A DNA stretch of 64,000 bases, from the NCBI RefSeq assembly GCF_016907975.1, contig NZ_JAFBCY010000001.1, forward strand, positions 1,141,419 to 1,205,418, given 5' to 3'. A model generated the notes under the pieces. That model had not been told where the DNA came from. It saw only the letters and a list, made by a program, of their open reading frames with translations, and made no database searches. Below are positions 45,243 to 53,385 of the stretch, piece after piece. Both the position numbers and the translations under genes were made by a program. Positions within the stretch are counted from its first letter, which is position 1; each line of letters starts with the position of its first letter. The DNA is from Methylopila capsulata (GTDB lineage Bacteria; Pseudomonadota; Alphaproteobacteria; Rhizobiales; Methylopilaceae).

Positions 45243-45539
45243 ATGACGGAGCAAGACCCCCGCGTCCGAACCATGTTCGGGCGCGACCGAGCGGCTGCGT
45301 GGATCGCCGTCGCCCTTGTCTGGGCCACCTACGCCTTCGTGTTCTGGCGCATGACCGACGCCTTCGCCGCGACCGGCCTCACGGCCGTCATGGCGACGCT
45401 CGGCGGCGTCGTCCTCTTCCTCAACACCGCGGCCGTGCTGGCGCTGCTGCGGCACTACGAGGAGGACAAGGCGGCGATCTACGGCGCCGACATCTACTAC
45501 CTCGACCGCATCGCCGCCGAGCGGAGGGTCGCCCGATGA
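45243..45539 (+). CDS. Small membrane protein, 98 aa (APC-permease operon, gene 1)
   Basis: Not recognised as a named family. MTEQDPRVRTMFGRDRAAA then two hydrophobic helices (AAWIAVALVWATYAFVFWRM and GLTAVMATLGGVVLFLNTAAVLALL) and a charged tail. GGGGAGA precedes the ATG. The next gene starts in its stop (ATGA). Position before two further small proteins and an amino-acid/amine permease suggests an accessory subunit of that transporter. Confidence 0.75.
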   Translation: MTEQDPRVRTMFGRDRAAAWIAVALVWATYAFVFWRMTDAFAATGLTAVMATLGGVVLFLNTAAVLALLRHYEEDKAAIYGADIYYLDRIAAERRVAR

Positions 45540-45934
45540 GCCGGCGCCCCTACGAGCCGCCGGCGCAGTCGGTGGTCGGCCAGATCGTCGACGCGGTGCT
45601 GATGCTCGGCCTCGTCGTCGTCACCCTCTACCTGCCGTTGCTGCTCGGCCTCGCCGGCAGCGGCGCGACCACCACCGCCTACGACAACCCGAGCTGGGAG
45701 ACGCTCAAGCAGAACCCGACCATGGCCGCGCAGTGGGAAAAGCTCGGCTTCACGCCGGACAGCGCCGCCGCGATCATCGGCGCACGGTTCGACTACAGCG
45801 TCTCCTGGATGGCCTTCGCCGTCACCGCGCTGGTGATCGTCGTCTACTTCGTCGCGATGCTCCGCTGGTCCGACAAGGAATACCGCGAGGTCATCGCGGA
45901 GCGCTTCGACGACGGCGAGCGTCCGTCGTCCTAA
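45536..45934 (+). CDS. Small membrane protein, 132 aa (APC-permease operon, gene 2)
   Basis: ATG at 45536 overlaps the previous stop. One N-terminal helix (IVDAVLMLGLVVVTLYLPLLLGLAG), an about 60-residue loop with NPSWETLKQNPTMAAQWEKLGFTPDSAA and a second helix (WMAFAVTALVIVVYFVAML). The loop between two helices would be periplasmic or cytoplasmic depending on orientation. No family recognised; probably a transporter-associated subunit. Confidence 0.75.
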   Translation: MSRRPYEPPAQSVVGQIVDAVLMLGLVVVTLYLPLLLGLAGSGATTTAYDNPSWETLKQNPTMAAQWEKLGFTPDSAAAIIGARFDYSVSWMAFAVTALVIVVYFVAMLRWSDKEYREVIAERFDDGERPSS

Positions 45935-45972
45935 GCCGACCCGCCCTTTCTCCCCTATCGATGGAGCGCCGG

Positions 45973-46143
45973 ATGCTGACGATGCTGAACCTCGGCGCCT
46001 GGGCGGTCTCGGCCGTCCTCGCGCTCTGGATGGCCTGGGACATGTTCAAGACGAACCGGTCCTACGGCGAGGACTACCTCACCTCCTCCGCGGAGGGCGA
46101 CATCATCGACGCCGAGATGGCGGAAACGGCGGCGAGGACCTGA
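45973..46143 (+). CDS. Very small membrane-anchored protein, 56 aa (APC-permease operon, gene 3)
   Basis: I choose ATG 45973 because GGAG lies six bases before it; an ATG at 45961 is in the same frame without a site. One helix (LGAWAVSAVLALWMAWDMF) and an acidic C-terminal tail (EDYLTSSAEGDIIDAEMAE). The permease ATG overlaps its stop (TGATG), so the two are translationally coupled. Confidence 0.65.
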   Translation: MLTMLNLGAWAVSAVLALWMAWDMFKTNRSYGEDYLTSSAEGDIIDAEMAETAART

Positions 46144-47570
46144 TGACCGACATCAGCCACCCCATCGCCGGCGTCGCCGGCGCGACGTCCGCCGCGCCTG
46201 CTCCCCGCCGCGTCGCCTTGAAACGCGTGCTCGGCCCCGCCCACGTCTGGGGGCTCGGCGTCGGCATCGTGCTCGTCGGCGAGTTCATGGGCTGGAACTT
46301 CGCGGTCGGCAAAGGCGGCGCGATCGCGGCGCTCACCGCCTGCTGGCTCGCCGGGATCCTCTACACCTGCGTCGCGATGATCGACAGCGAGATCACCTCG
46401 ACGGTCGCCGCCGCCGGCGGCCAGTACGCCCAGGCCAAGCACATCATCGGCCCGCTCGCCGCGTTCAACGTCGGGCTCTACCTCGTCATGGCCTACACCA
46501 TGCTCGAGGTGTCGAACGCCATCGTCACGGGCGACCTGATCGAGGCCTTCTCCCACAACATGGGCCTCGTCGGCGACGTCGACAAACGCGCCTTCATGGT
46601 GCTGACGATCGTCTTCCTGTCGTGGCTGAACTACCGCGGCGTGCTGGCGACGCTGACGCTGAACCTCGTCATCACCGCCATCGCCTTCGCCGCCATCGTC
46701 ACGCTGTTCGTCTACGCCCAGCCCTGGGCGCCGGGCGAAACGCTGAAGCACGATCAGCTTCTGACCGGCCTGCCCTACGGCGGCCTCGGCATCCTCGCGG
46801 CGATGCACTTCGGCCTGTGGTTCTACCTCGGCATCGAGGGCACCACGCAGGCCGCCGAAGAGGTGCGCTCGCCCGCCCGCGCGCTGCCGCTCGGCACGCT
46901 CACCGGCATCATGACGCTGCTGATCGCGGCGACGCTGACCTGGTACGTCGGCACAGGCCTGATGCCCTGGGAGTACCTCGGCCAAGCGGTGACCCCGCTC
47001 TACGACGCGGCCCGGCTCACCGGCAGCGCGCCGCTCGAGATCTTCCTGTTCTTCGGCACGCTGTTCGCAACCGTCGCCTCCGCCAACGGCTGCGTGAACG
47101 ACGCCTCCCGCGCGTGGTTCGCCATGGGCCGCGACCGCTACATGCCAGTCTGGTTCGGGGCGGTGCATCCGACCTACCGCACCCCCTACCGCGCGATCGT
47201 GTTCTTCGCCCCGATCGCGATCCTGTTCGCGATCTCGACGCCGCTCGACCAGACGATCACCTTCTCGATCCTGTCCGGGCTCCTCGGCTACACCACCATG
47301 GCGCTCAGCATCGTGATGTTCCGCCGCAAGTGGCCGCTGGGCTCGATCCCCCGCGGCTTCGTGCACCCGCTGCATCCGCTGCCCGCCGTGCTGCTTCTGG
47401 TGCTGTGCTCCGTCACCTACGCCGCGGTCTTCCTCGGCTACGGCACGCAGTTGTTGGCGATGATGGCGTTCTACATCGCCGCCTCCGCCTGGTTCGTCCT
47501 GCACCGCTACAAGTATGTCCGGCGCGGCGACCAGTTCACCATGGCCTGGCCCAAGCCGAGGGGGTACTGA
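46143..47570 (+). CDS. APC-superfamily permease, likely amine uptake
   Basis: 475 aa with about twelve hydrophobic segments. GPAHVWGLGVGIVLVGEFMGWNFAVGKGG, then VAAAGGQYAQAKHIIGP, and NGCVNDASRAWFAMGRDRYMPVWFGAVHPTYRTPYRAI are typical of APC amino-acid/ethanolamine permeases. Given the location straight after gmaS and the three small proteins, methylamine (or a methylated amino compound) is the likely substrate; not proven by sequence. Confidence 0.85.
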   Translation: MTDISHPIAGVAGATSAAPAPRRVALKRVLGPAHVWGLGVGIVLVGEFMGWNFAVGKGGAIAALTACWLAGILYTCVAMIDSEITSTVAAAGGQYAQAKHIIGPLAAFNVGLYLVMAYTMLEVSNAIVTGDLIEAFSHNMGLVGDVDKRAFMVLTIVFLSWLNYRGVLATLTLNLVITAIAFAAIVTLFVYAQPWAPGETLKHDQLLTGLPYGGLGILAAMHFGLWFYLGIEGTTQAAEEVRSPARALPLGTLTGIMTLLIAATLTWYVGTGLMPWEYLGQAVTPLYDAARLTGSAPLEIFLFFGTLFATVASANGCVNDASRAWFAMGRDRYMPVWFGAVHPTYRTPYRAIVFFAPIAILFAISTPLDQTITFSILSGLLGYTTMALSIVMFRRKWPLGSIPRGFVHPLHPLPAVLLLVLCSVTYAAVFLGYGTQLLAMMAFYIAASAWFVLHRYKYVRRGDQFTMAWPKPRGY

Positions 47571-47574
47571 GCCC

Positions 47575-48294
47575 ATGGCGGCCGCGCTCCTCGCGCTGGC
47601 CTTGGGCGTCGCGGTCCTGGCCGCGCTCGCCCTGCGGCGGGCGGGGCGCGCCGAGGCGCTTCGGCGGGCGGACCGGCTGGACGCCTGCGCCGATCTGCTC
47701 GACGGCGGCGTCCGCTCCCTCGATCCCGCGGGCGATCCCGTCCTGCGGGGCCGCTACGGAGGCGCCGACGTAGCGCTCCGGGTCTTCGCGGAGCAGCTCG
47801 CCTTCCGCCGCCTGCCGCAGCTCTGGCTCGTGGCGACCGTCCGCGCGGACCTTGCGACCTCCGCGACCCTCGACCTCGTCCGCCGGCCGACCGGCGCCGA
47901 ATTCTTCTCGGTGGGCACCGCCCTGCCCCGTCGCTGCGCGCCGCCCGCCGGGTGGCCGCAGGACACCCGCCTCTGCGGCTCGGCCGACGCGGGCCTCCTG
48001 CTCGCCGCGCTGTCCGAGCGGCTCGCCGCGCCGCTCGCGGATCCCCGGCTGAAATCCATCCTCGTCACGCCCCGCGGCGTGCGGGTGGTCCGGCAGGCGG
48101 CGCAGGGGAGCCGGGGCGCCTACCTGCTGTTCCGCGACATGCGGTTTCCCGGCGGGGTGGCGCGCAGCGACGCTGCGGCCGCCCTCGACCTCGCCCACCA
48201 GATCGCCGCCGCCCTGACGCCAGCCACGAGAGACGCCCATGACCGTGACCCACTCGACCTCCGCGCTCCGGTCGACATCGTCCGCGCCGCGTGA
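47575..48294 (+). CDS. Hypothetical membrane-anchored protein, 239 aa
   Basis: ATG four bases after the permease stop. One N-terminal helix (LLALALGVAVLAALALRRAG), then a soluble domain of about 200 residues with no recognised family; it contains short beta-like segments (RYGGADVALRVFAEQLAFRRLPQLWLVATVRA) and a tail overlapping the next gene. It resembles small transporter-accessory or assembly proteins only in context. Function unknown. Confidence 0.65.
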   Translation: MAAALLALALGVAVLAALALRRAGRAEALRRADRLDACADLLDGGVRSLDPAGDPVLRGRYGGADVALRVFAEQLAFRRLPQLWLVATVRADLATSATLDLVRRPTGAEFFSVGTALPRRCAPPAGWPQDTRLCGSADAGLLLAALSERLAAPLADPRLKSILVTPRGVRVVRQAAQGSRGAYLLFRDMRFPGGVARSDAAAALDLAHQIAAALTPATRDAHDRDPLDLRAPVDIVRAA

Positions 48295-48577
48295 TCCGCG
48301 CCTCGTTCTCCTTGTCGGCGCGCTGCTGCCGGGCTTCGGGCATGTCCTGATCGGGCGCACGGCGCGCGGCCTCGGATTCGCGCTGTTCACCATCCTGCTC
48401 GGCTGGCTGACGGCGCGGGTCGCCAGTCCCGACGCCTCGCTCATCGGCCGTCATGCGGGTGGATTTTTCGTCTGGGCGCTGTCGCTGCCGGACGTCTATC
48501 GCGCCGCCCGGCTGGATTTCGAGCGCGCCCGACGGAGCGTTTCCGACGCCGGCGCCGGGCGAGACGCGTCCGCCTAA
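48239..48577 (+). CDS. Small membrane protein, 112 aa
   Basis: Starts inside the preceding gene (56-nt overlap). Two or three helices (RLVLLVGALLPGFGHVLIGRTARGLGFALFTILLGWL and GGFFVWALSLPDVYRAARLDF). LLPGFGHVLIGR resembles the glycine-rich turn in TM2/DUF5683-type proteins. Last gene before the operator/promoter at 48578. Confidence 0.65.
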   Translation: MTVTHSTSALRSTSSAPRDPRLVLLVGALLPGFGHVLIGRTARGLGFALFTILLGWLTARVASPDASLIGRHAGGFFVWALSLPDVYRAARLDFERARRSVSDAGAGRDASA

Positions 48578-48596
48578 TTTTTCCTCATGGGAAAAA
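48578..48596. promoter_or_regulatory. TTTCC-N5-GGAAA operator, site 2 (permease/dmm promoter)
   Basis: TTTTTCC-tcatg-GGAAAAA is a 7-5-7 palindrome that extends the motif found before the XRE-cupin gene. It lies directly upstream of a TTGACA -35 (48600-48605). Confidence 0.65.
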
Positions 48597-48599
48597 CTT

Positions 48600-48627
48600 T
48601 TGACAACGATCTGCAGACCTGCATGAT
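48600..48627 (+). promoter_or_regulatory. Sigma-70 promoter of permease/dmm operon
   Basis: TTGACA, 16 bp, CATGAT. The -35 is consensus. It starts a leader of about 250 nt before the permease ATG. Confidence 0.55.
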
Positions 48628-48883
48628 CCCCCACCGAGGTCGCGCGACGTCGCGCGAAGGACGTCCGCGAGGACGAAGGGACCTTCGATGTTTGCTGTCT
48701 GGCCCGCCAGCCGCATGCCGCACGACGCCGGAGCGCACCGCGCCGGCGCCCGCCCCGCGACCTCATCGGCCTGCTCCGCGAGAACGCATCGCCGCGACGG
48801 GAACTCTCCCGCCGACGGCCGCCGCGGAGCGCGCCTGAACGTCCGGCCGACCGGCCGCGCGGTTTCTGGAACGGGGAAGAGCA
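48628..48883 (+). other. Long 5' leader with a hairpin
   Basis: No convincing gene; an 83-codon frame at 48688 is Arg/Ser-rich and runs into the permease. CGAAGG (48656-48661) and CCTTCG (48682-48687) enclose GTCC-gcga-GGAC, giving a two-part stem-loop. Could be a post-transcriptional element or merely GC-rich structure. Confidence 0.35.
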
Positions 48884-50509
48884 ATGAGCATCGCAACGGC
48901 CGATACGCCGGTCTCAGCCAACGACACGCACCAACTTAAACGGAACATCTCCTGGACAGGCGCCTTCTGGGTGGCGAGCGGCGTGCCGCCGCTGGTCCTG
49001 TTCTCGATCGGCGGCATCGCCGGCACCACCGGCACGCCCGCCTTCGCCATCTGGGCGGCGTCCATGATGATGGGCTTCCTGCAGTCCTTCGTGTACGCGG
49101 AGATCGCAGGCCTGTTCCCCAACAAGTCCGGCGGCGCCTCGATCTACGGCGCGGCCGCCTGGGTGCGCTACGCCAAACCGATCGCGCCGCTGTCGGTGTG
49201 GTGCAACTGGTTCGCGTGGTCGCCGGTGCTGTCGCTCGGCTGCTCGATCGCCGCGGGCTACATCCTCACCGCCGTCGCGCCTGACGCGACCTCCTCGATC
49301 CGCACCTTCACGCTCGTCTCCGGCTCGCTCGGCCCGGTCTCGTTCTCGCTGAACTCCGCCTTCTTCATCGGCGCGGCGCTGATGCTCGGCACCTTCGCCG
49401 TGCAGCACCGCGGCATCCTGGGCACCGCCCGGGTGCAGAAGGTGGTCGGCGTTCTGGTGATCGTGCCGCTCGTCATCGTCGGCGTCGCGCCGCTGCTGCA
49501 GCACGGCGTGAACTGGTCGAACTTCCAGCCCTTCGTGCCGCTCGCGGAAGCCTACAAGCCGGAGCCCGGCGCGTGGAACATCCCCGGCTGGACGCTGGTG
49601 CTGGGCGGCATGTTCATCGCGGCCTGGTCGACTTACGGCTTCGAGACCGCGATCTGCTACACGAGCGAGTTCAAGGATCCCGCCAAGGACACCTTCAAGG
49701 CGATCTTCTTCTCCGGCCTGCTCTGCATCGCCGTGTTCGTGATCGTGCCCTTCACCTTCCAGAGCGAACTCGGCCTCACCGGGATGCTCGAGACCCCGAT
49801 CGTCGACGGCTCCGGCGTGGCGGCCGCGCTCGCGCACATGGTCGGCGGCGGGCCGATCATCGAGAACGCGCTGGTCATGCTCATGATCCTCGCGCTGATG
49901 CTCTGCCTGATGACCGCGATGGCGGGCTCGTCGCGCACGCTCTACCAGGGCTCGGTCGACGGCTGGCTGCCGAAGTACCTGTCCTACGTGAACCACCACG
50001 GCGCGCCGACCAACGCCATGTGGACGGACCTCGCCTTCAACCTGGTCCTGCTCGCGATCGCCTGCGCCGACGCCACCTCGTTCTTCTTCATCCTGGCGGT
50101 GTCGAACTGCGGCTACATCATCTTCAACTTCCTGAACCTGAACTCCGGCTGGATCCACCGCATCGACAGCGGCCACATCCCGCGGCCCTACAAAGCGCCG
50201 ACCTTCATCATCGCCCTCGGCGCTGTGTTCGCCTTCGTCAACGCCGTCTTCATGGGCGCGGGCGCCAAGGTCTGGAACCCGAACGCGCTGTGGGCCGGCC
50301 TGATCACCGCGGCCTTCATCATCCCGGTCTTCTTCTTCCGGCACTACGTGCAGGACAAGGGCAAGTTCCCGGCGAAGATGCTCGAGGACCTGCAGGTCGG
50401 CGGCGAGGTCGGCGCCAAGATGCCGAAGAAGGCGGGCGTGCTGCCGTACGTCACGCTGCTGGCGGGCGTCGCGACCGTGCTGATCGCGAACGCCGTGTTC
50501 CAGTTCTGA
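48884..50509 (+). CDS. APC-superfamily permease, likely dimethylamine/amine transporter
   Basis: 541 aa with about twelve to fourteen hydrophobic segments. N-terminal LKRNISWTGAFWVASGVPPLVLFSIGGIAGTTG and LFPNKSGGASIYGAAAWVRY are APC motifs; FETAICYTSEFKDPAKDTFKAI is the TM6-TM7 region. C-terminal cytosolic loop is Lys-rich. It heads the transcript running into dmmABCD, and carries the operator shared with the pathway regulator, so uptake of dimethylamine (or another secondary amine) is the best guess. Confidence 0.85.
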   Translation: MSIATADTPVSANDTHQLKRNISWTGAFWVASGVPPLVLFSIGGIAGTTGTPAFAIWAASMMMGFLQSFVYAEIAGLFPNKSGGASIYGAAAWVRYAKPIAPLSVWCNWFAWSPVLSLGCSIAAGYILTAVAPDATSSIRTFTLVSGSLGPVSFSLNSAFFIGAALMLGTFAVQHRGILGTARVQKVVGVLVIVPLVIVGVAPLLQHGVNWSNFQPFVPLAEAYKPEPGAWNIPGWTLVLGGMFIAAWSTYGFETAICYTSEFKDPAKDTFKAIFFSGLLCIAVFVIVPFTFQSELGLTGMLETPIVDGSGVAAALAHMVGGGPIIENALVMLMILALMLCLMTAMAGSSRTLYQGSVDGWLPKYLSYVNHHGAPTNAMWTDLAFNLVLLAIACADATSFFFILAVSNCGYIIFNFLNLNSGWIHRIDSGHIPRPYKAPTFIIALGAVFAFVNAVFMGAGAKVWNPNALWAGLITAAFIIPVFFFRHYVQDKGKFPAKMLEDLQVGGEVGAKMPKKAGVLPYVTLLAGVATVLIANAVFQF

Positions 50510-50616
50510 CGCGCTCGCCCGGCCCCGGGGCGACATCGCTCCGGGGCCGGGCCTCGCCGGACCGCGGACGGTTCCGCGGTCCGTCCTGACGATTTCTCGA
50601 CGCTGGTTCAGAAGAC

Positions 50617-51219
50617 ATGCTGGTTTCCAACATCAAAAGCCGTCCGGTCTATGGAGGCCTGAAGGTCGACGACGCGGCGCGGCGCCATCTGGTGGCGGCC
50701 GAGGGCGAAGGCGCCCTCGCGGCGCTCGCGGCCTTCACGGGCCGCCCTGAAGCGATCGCCCGCGCCACCGTGCTCTATTCTCCCGGTGGTTCGGCGCCGC
50801 AAGACCACGCGGCCAAGCTCGGGGCGCTCGGCTTCGACGACCTCTTCGTCATGCCGTCGCAGCCGACGCTGATCACCCGCCTCAACGTCATCCTCGCGAC
50901 CGCCACCATGGGCGCGCGGCTCTACGCGGCGGGCGTCGAAGGCTTCATCGGCTCGGTGGTCGCGGCCGGGATGGCTCACGGGATCGACCAGGCGTCGATC
51001 CGGACCGAACACCGCGGCTCGCTCGCCCGCCGGGTGCAGTGCGTCCACTGCAAGGGAATGACGGACAACGTGACCGTGTCGCCCGTCGTCTGCAGCCATT
51101 GCGGCATCCCGCTGCTCGTGCGCGACCACTTCTCGCGCCGACTCGGGGCCTTCCAGGGCGTCTCGATCGACGCGGAGACGCCGGGCGACGTCCCGCCGGC
51201 TGAGGAGCTCTACGCATGA
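50617..51219 (+). CDS. dmmA: Dimethylamine monooxygenase subunit DmmA-like (zinc-ribbon subunit)
   Basis: 200 aa. N-terminal 130 residues (LVSNIKSRPVYGGLKVDDAARRHLVAAEGEG, then TRLNVILATATMGARLYAAGVEGFIG) followed by a C-x2-C-x13-C-x2-C cluster (C142, C145, C159, C162) as in the C-terminal domain of DmmA-like proteins. Part of the multi-subunit oxidative demethylase that converts dimethylamine to methylamine and formaldehyde; the cysteines could hold Zn or an electron-transfer centre. Subunit naming follows the dmmABCD scheme as I recall it. Overlaps dmmB by ATGA. Confidence 0.75.
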   Translation: MLVSNIKSRPVYGGLKVDDAARRHLVAAEGEGALAALAAFTGRPEAIARATVLYSPGGSAPQDHAAKLGALGFDDLFVMPSQPTLITRLNVILATATMGARLYAAGVEGFIGSVVAAGMAHGIDQASIRTEHRGSLARRVQCVHCKGMTDNVTVSPVVCSHCGIPLLVRDHFSRRLGAFQGVSIDAETPGDVPPAEELYA

Positions 51220-52178
51220 GCGGCGGCGTCGAGATCCCCGTGCGCGTCGTCGCGATCGAGCAGGCGACGCCGACGGTGAAGCGCTTCAGCCTCGCCGCGC
51301 GCGACGGTTCGCCCCTGCCGGTCTTCTCCGCCGGCGCCCATGTGGTCGTCGCGATGGACGCGGACGACCGGCGCATCAAGAACCCCTACTCGCTGATCGA
51401 CCGCTCTGCCGACGGCTCGACCTACCGCATCGGCGTGCTGCGCACGCCGCAGTCGCGCGGCGGCTCGGTCTTCATGCACGACCGGGTCGCGGTCGGCTCC
51501 GAGCTGACGATCACCATGCCGGTCAACCTGTTCCCGCTGAACCGGACCGGCCGCAAACACCTGCTGGTCGCCGGCGGCATCGGCGTCACGCCGATCTACG
51601 CCATGGCGGAGGAGCTCGCGCGCCAGAGCGTCCCTTACGAGATCCACTACGCCATGCGCGACGCGGCCCATGGCGCCTTCGCCGACGAGCTGGTCGCGCG
51701 TCATGGCGACAAGGTTCGGCTCTACCGCGACGACGCCCGAGAGGTGATCGCGGTCGACCGCATCCTCCCCAACCAGCCGCTCGGCACGCATCTCTACGTC
51801 TGCGGCCCCGAGGGGATGATCAACGCGATTCTCGCGGGCGGCCGCGCGGCCGGCTGGCCGGAGGAGAACCTTCACGCCGAACGCTTCCTCGCCCCTCCCG
51901 GCGGCTCGCCTTTCGCGCTCACGCTCGCGAAGGCCGGGATCACCACCGAGGTGCGCGGCGACCAGAGCCTGCTCGAGGCGATCGAGGCGACAGGCGTCGA
52001 CGCACCCTTCCTGTGCCGCGGCGGCGCCTGCGGCCAGTGCGAGACGAAGGTCGTCTCCGCCGACGGCGAACTCGTCCACAACGACCACTTCCTCTCGGAC
52101 GAGGAGAAGGCGTCGGGCGCGAAGATCATGACCTGCGTCTCGCGCCTGCAGGGCCGCGAGCTGGTGCTGGACCTGTGA
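51216..52178 (+). CDS. dmmB: Dimethylamine monooxygenase reductase subunit (PDR/VanB-type)
   Basis: 320 aa. A ferredoxin-reductase-like flavin domain (about 5-105, RIKNPYSLIDRS) is followed by an NAD(P)-binding domain (VAGGIGVTPIYAMAEELARQ, YVCGPEGMINAIL) and a C-terminal plant-type [2Fe-2S] domain with FLCRGGACGQCETKV and a distal Cys in IMTCVSRLQG. It passes electrons from NAD(P)H to the heme subunit. Located between dmmA and dmmC. Confidence 0.87.
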   Translation: MSGGVEIPVRVVAIEQATPTVKRFSLAARDGSPLPVFSAGAHVVVAMDADDRRIKNPYSLIDRSADGSTYRIGVLRTPQSRGGSVFMHDRVAVGSELTITMPVNLFPLNRTGRKHLLVAGGIGVTPIYAMAEELARQSVPYEIHYAMRDAAHGAFADELVARHGDKVRLYRDDAREVIAVDRILPNQPLGTHLYVCGPEGMINAILAGGRAAGWPEENLHAERFLAPPGGSPFALTLAKAGITTEVRGDQSLLEAIEATGVDAPFLCRGGACGQCETKVVSADGELVHNDHFLSDEEKASGAKIMTCVSRLQGRELVLDL

Positions 52179-52227
52179 CGATGGCGCGCGCCACGAATGC
52201 TCACGAACTGAAGGCCGGAGGCCCCCG

Positions 52228-53268
52228 ATGACCATCCAGTTCAAGAACGAAACGTTCCGGGACGACTTCACCTTCTCGAACTCGCCGGAGGCGATCCATC
52301 GCTTTCCGTTCCCGTTCGACAAGGACCAGTACATGTACGCGGTCAACATCGAGCAGCACATGCCCGGGCCGGCGAAGTCCGCGACCGAGTTCCCGATCGA
52401 CATCGACGAGCACTACGTCTCCGAGATGCGCGACCGGGCGCTGGTGCTGAAGGCGGACCCGCTGCGCTGCCAGTCGCAGCCGCACATGATCACGGCGGAA
52501 TGGGACCTCGTCGAACTCCTGATGGAGTCGATGGCGAAGCACTACCCCGAGCACTTCACGCTGACCCGCGACGGCGACCGCTGGCATTGGATCAACCGGC
52601 CGCTGGAGATCGACCAGACCTTCACCTTCGGCGACGCGGCCACGCTGCCCCTGCCGCCGATGGAGTACGTCACGCGGCAGTGCCAGGGCGATTTCTGCCT
52701 GCTCGACCAGCGCAACGACAACCTCTGGATGGACGCCGGCATCGTCACGACGCAGGCGGACTGGTCGCTCGACTTCGACATGGGCATGAACTTCATGGAG
52801 TGGCACGGGCCGGTGCCGCTGGCCCACGACATGGGCGTGTTCGACCGGGCGCTGAAGTTCCTGCTGAACCTGCAGCAGGGCCGGCCGGTGCGCCGGCTGA
52901 ACTGGACGATGACCGTCAACCCGCGGCTCGACACCTCGCCGGAGAACTACCACGCCTGGGGGATCGACCGGACCACGGTGACGCCCGAGAACGTCGGCGA
53001 CAAGGTTCATCTGCGGGTGGAGCTGCAGGCGCTGTGGCGGCTGCCGCGCTCCAACGCGATCGTGTTCTCGATCCGCTGCTACCTCATCAAGATGGAGGAG
53101 CTGGTGACGATCCCGAAATGGGGCCGGCGCCTGCACCGGGTGCTGCGCGACCTGCCGCCGGAGCTCGTGGACTACAAGGGCCTGACCCGGTTCCGCGACA
53201 CGACGGTCGACTACCTCGCGCGTCACGACGACGGCGCGCCGACCTCGCCGGGCTTCTTCCCGGACTGA
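52228..53268 (+). CDS. dmmC: Heme-dependent oxidative N-demethylase alpha subunit (HODM/DUF3445)
   Basis: 346 aa. Recognised by the conserved order FPFPFDKDQYMYAVNIEQH, LPPMEYVTRQCQGDFCLLDQRND, WMDAGIVTTQADWSLDFDMGMNFMEWHGPVP, FLLNLQQGRPVRRLNW and YHAWGIDRTTVTP, which mark the PAS-like heme enzyme family described as oxidative N-demethylase. It oxidises dimethylamine to monomethylamine and formaldehyde with O2. Product methylamine would feed gmaS 8 kb upstream. Confidence 0.85.
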   Translation: MTIQFKNETFRDDFTFSNSPEAIHRFPFPFDKDQYMYAVNIEQHMPGPAKSATEFPIDIDEHYVSEMRDRALVLKADPLRCQSQPHMITAEWDLVELLMESMAKHYPEHFTLTRDGDRWHWINRPLEIDQTFTFGDAATLPLPPMEYVTRQCQGDFCLLDQRNDNLWMDAGIVTTQADWSLDFDMGMNFMEWHGPVPLAHDMGVFDRALKFLLNLQQGRPVRRLNWTMTVNPRLDTSPENYHAWGIDRTTVTPENVGDKVHLRVELQALWRLPRSNAIVFSIRCYLIKMEELVTIPKWGRRLHRVLRDLPPELVDYKGLTRFRDTTVDYLARHDDGAPTSPGFFPD

Positions 53269-53385
53269 CGCGCCCCGCGCCGCGCGCGGCGCCCCATCAC
53301 ATCCCGGCTTTCTCGACCCGGGCGGCCCGCCCGGTCGCCCCAGGGGCCGCTCGAGCCTCGTCATCCACCGGAAGGAACCGCCGCC

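Noticed and set aside
48688..48939. 83-codon frame in the permease leader
   Set aside because: Arg/Ser/Ala-rich, overlaps the permease start and shows no plausible domain or ribosome site.
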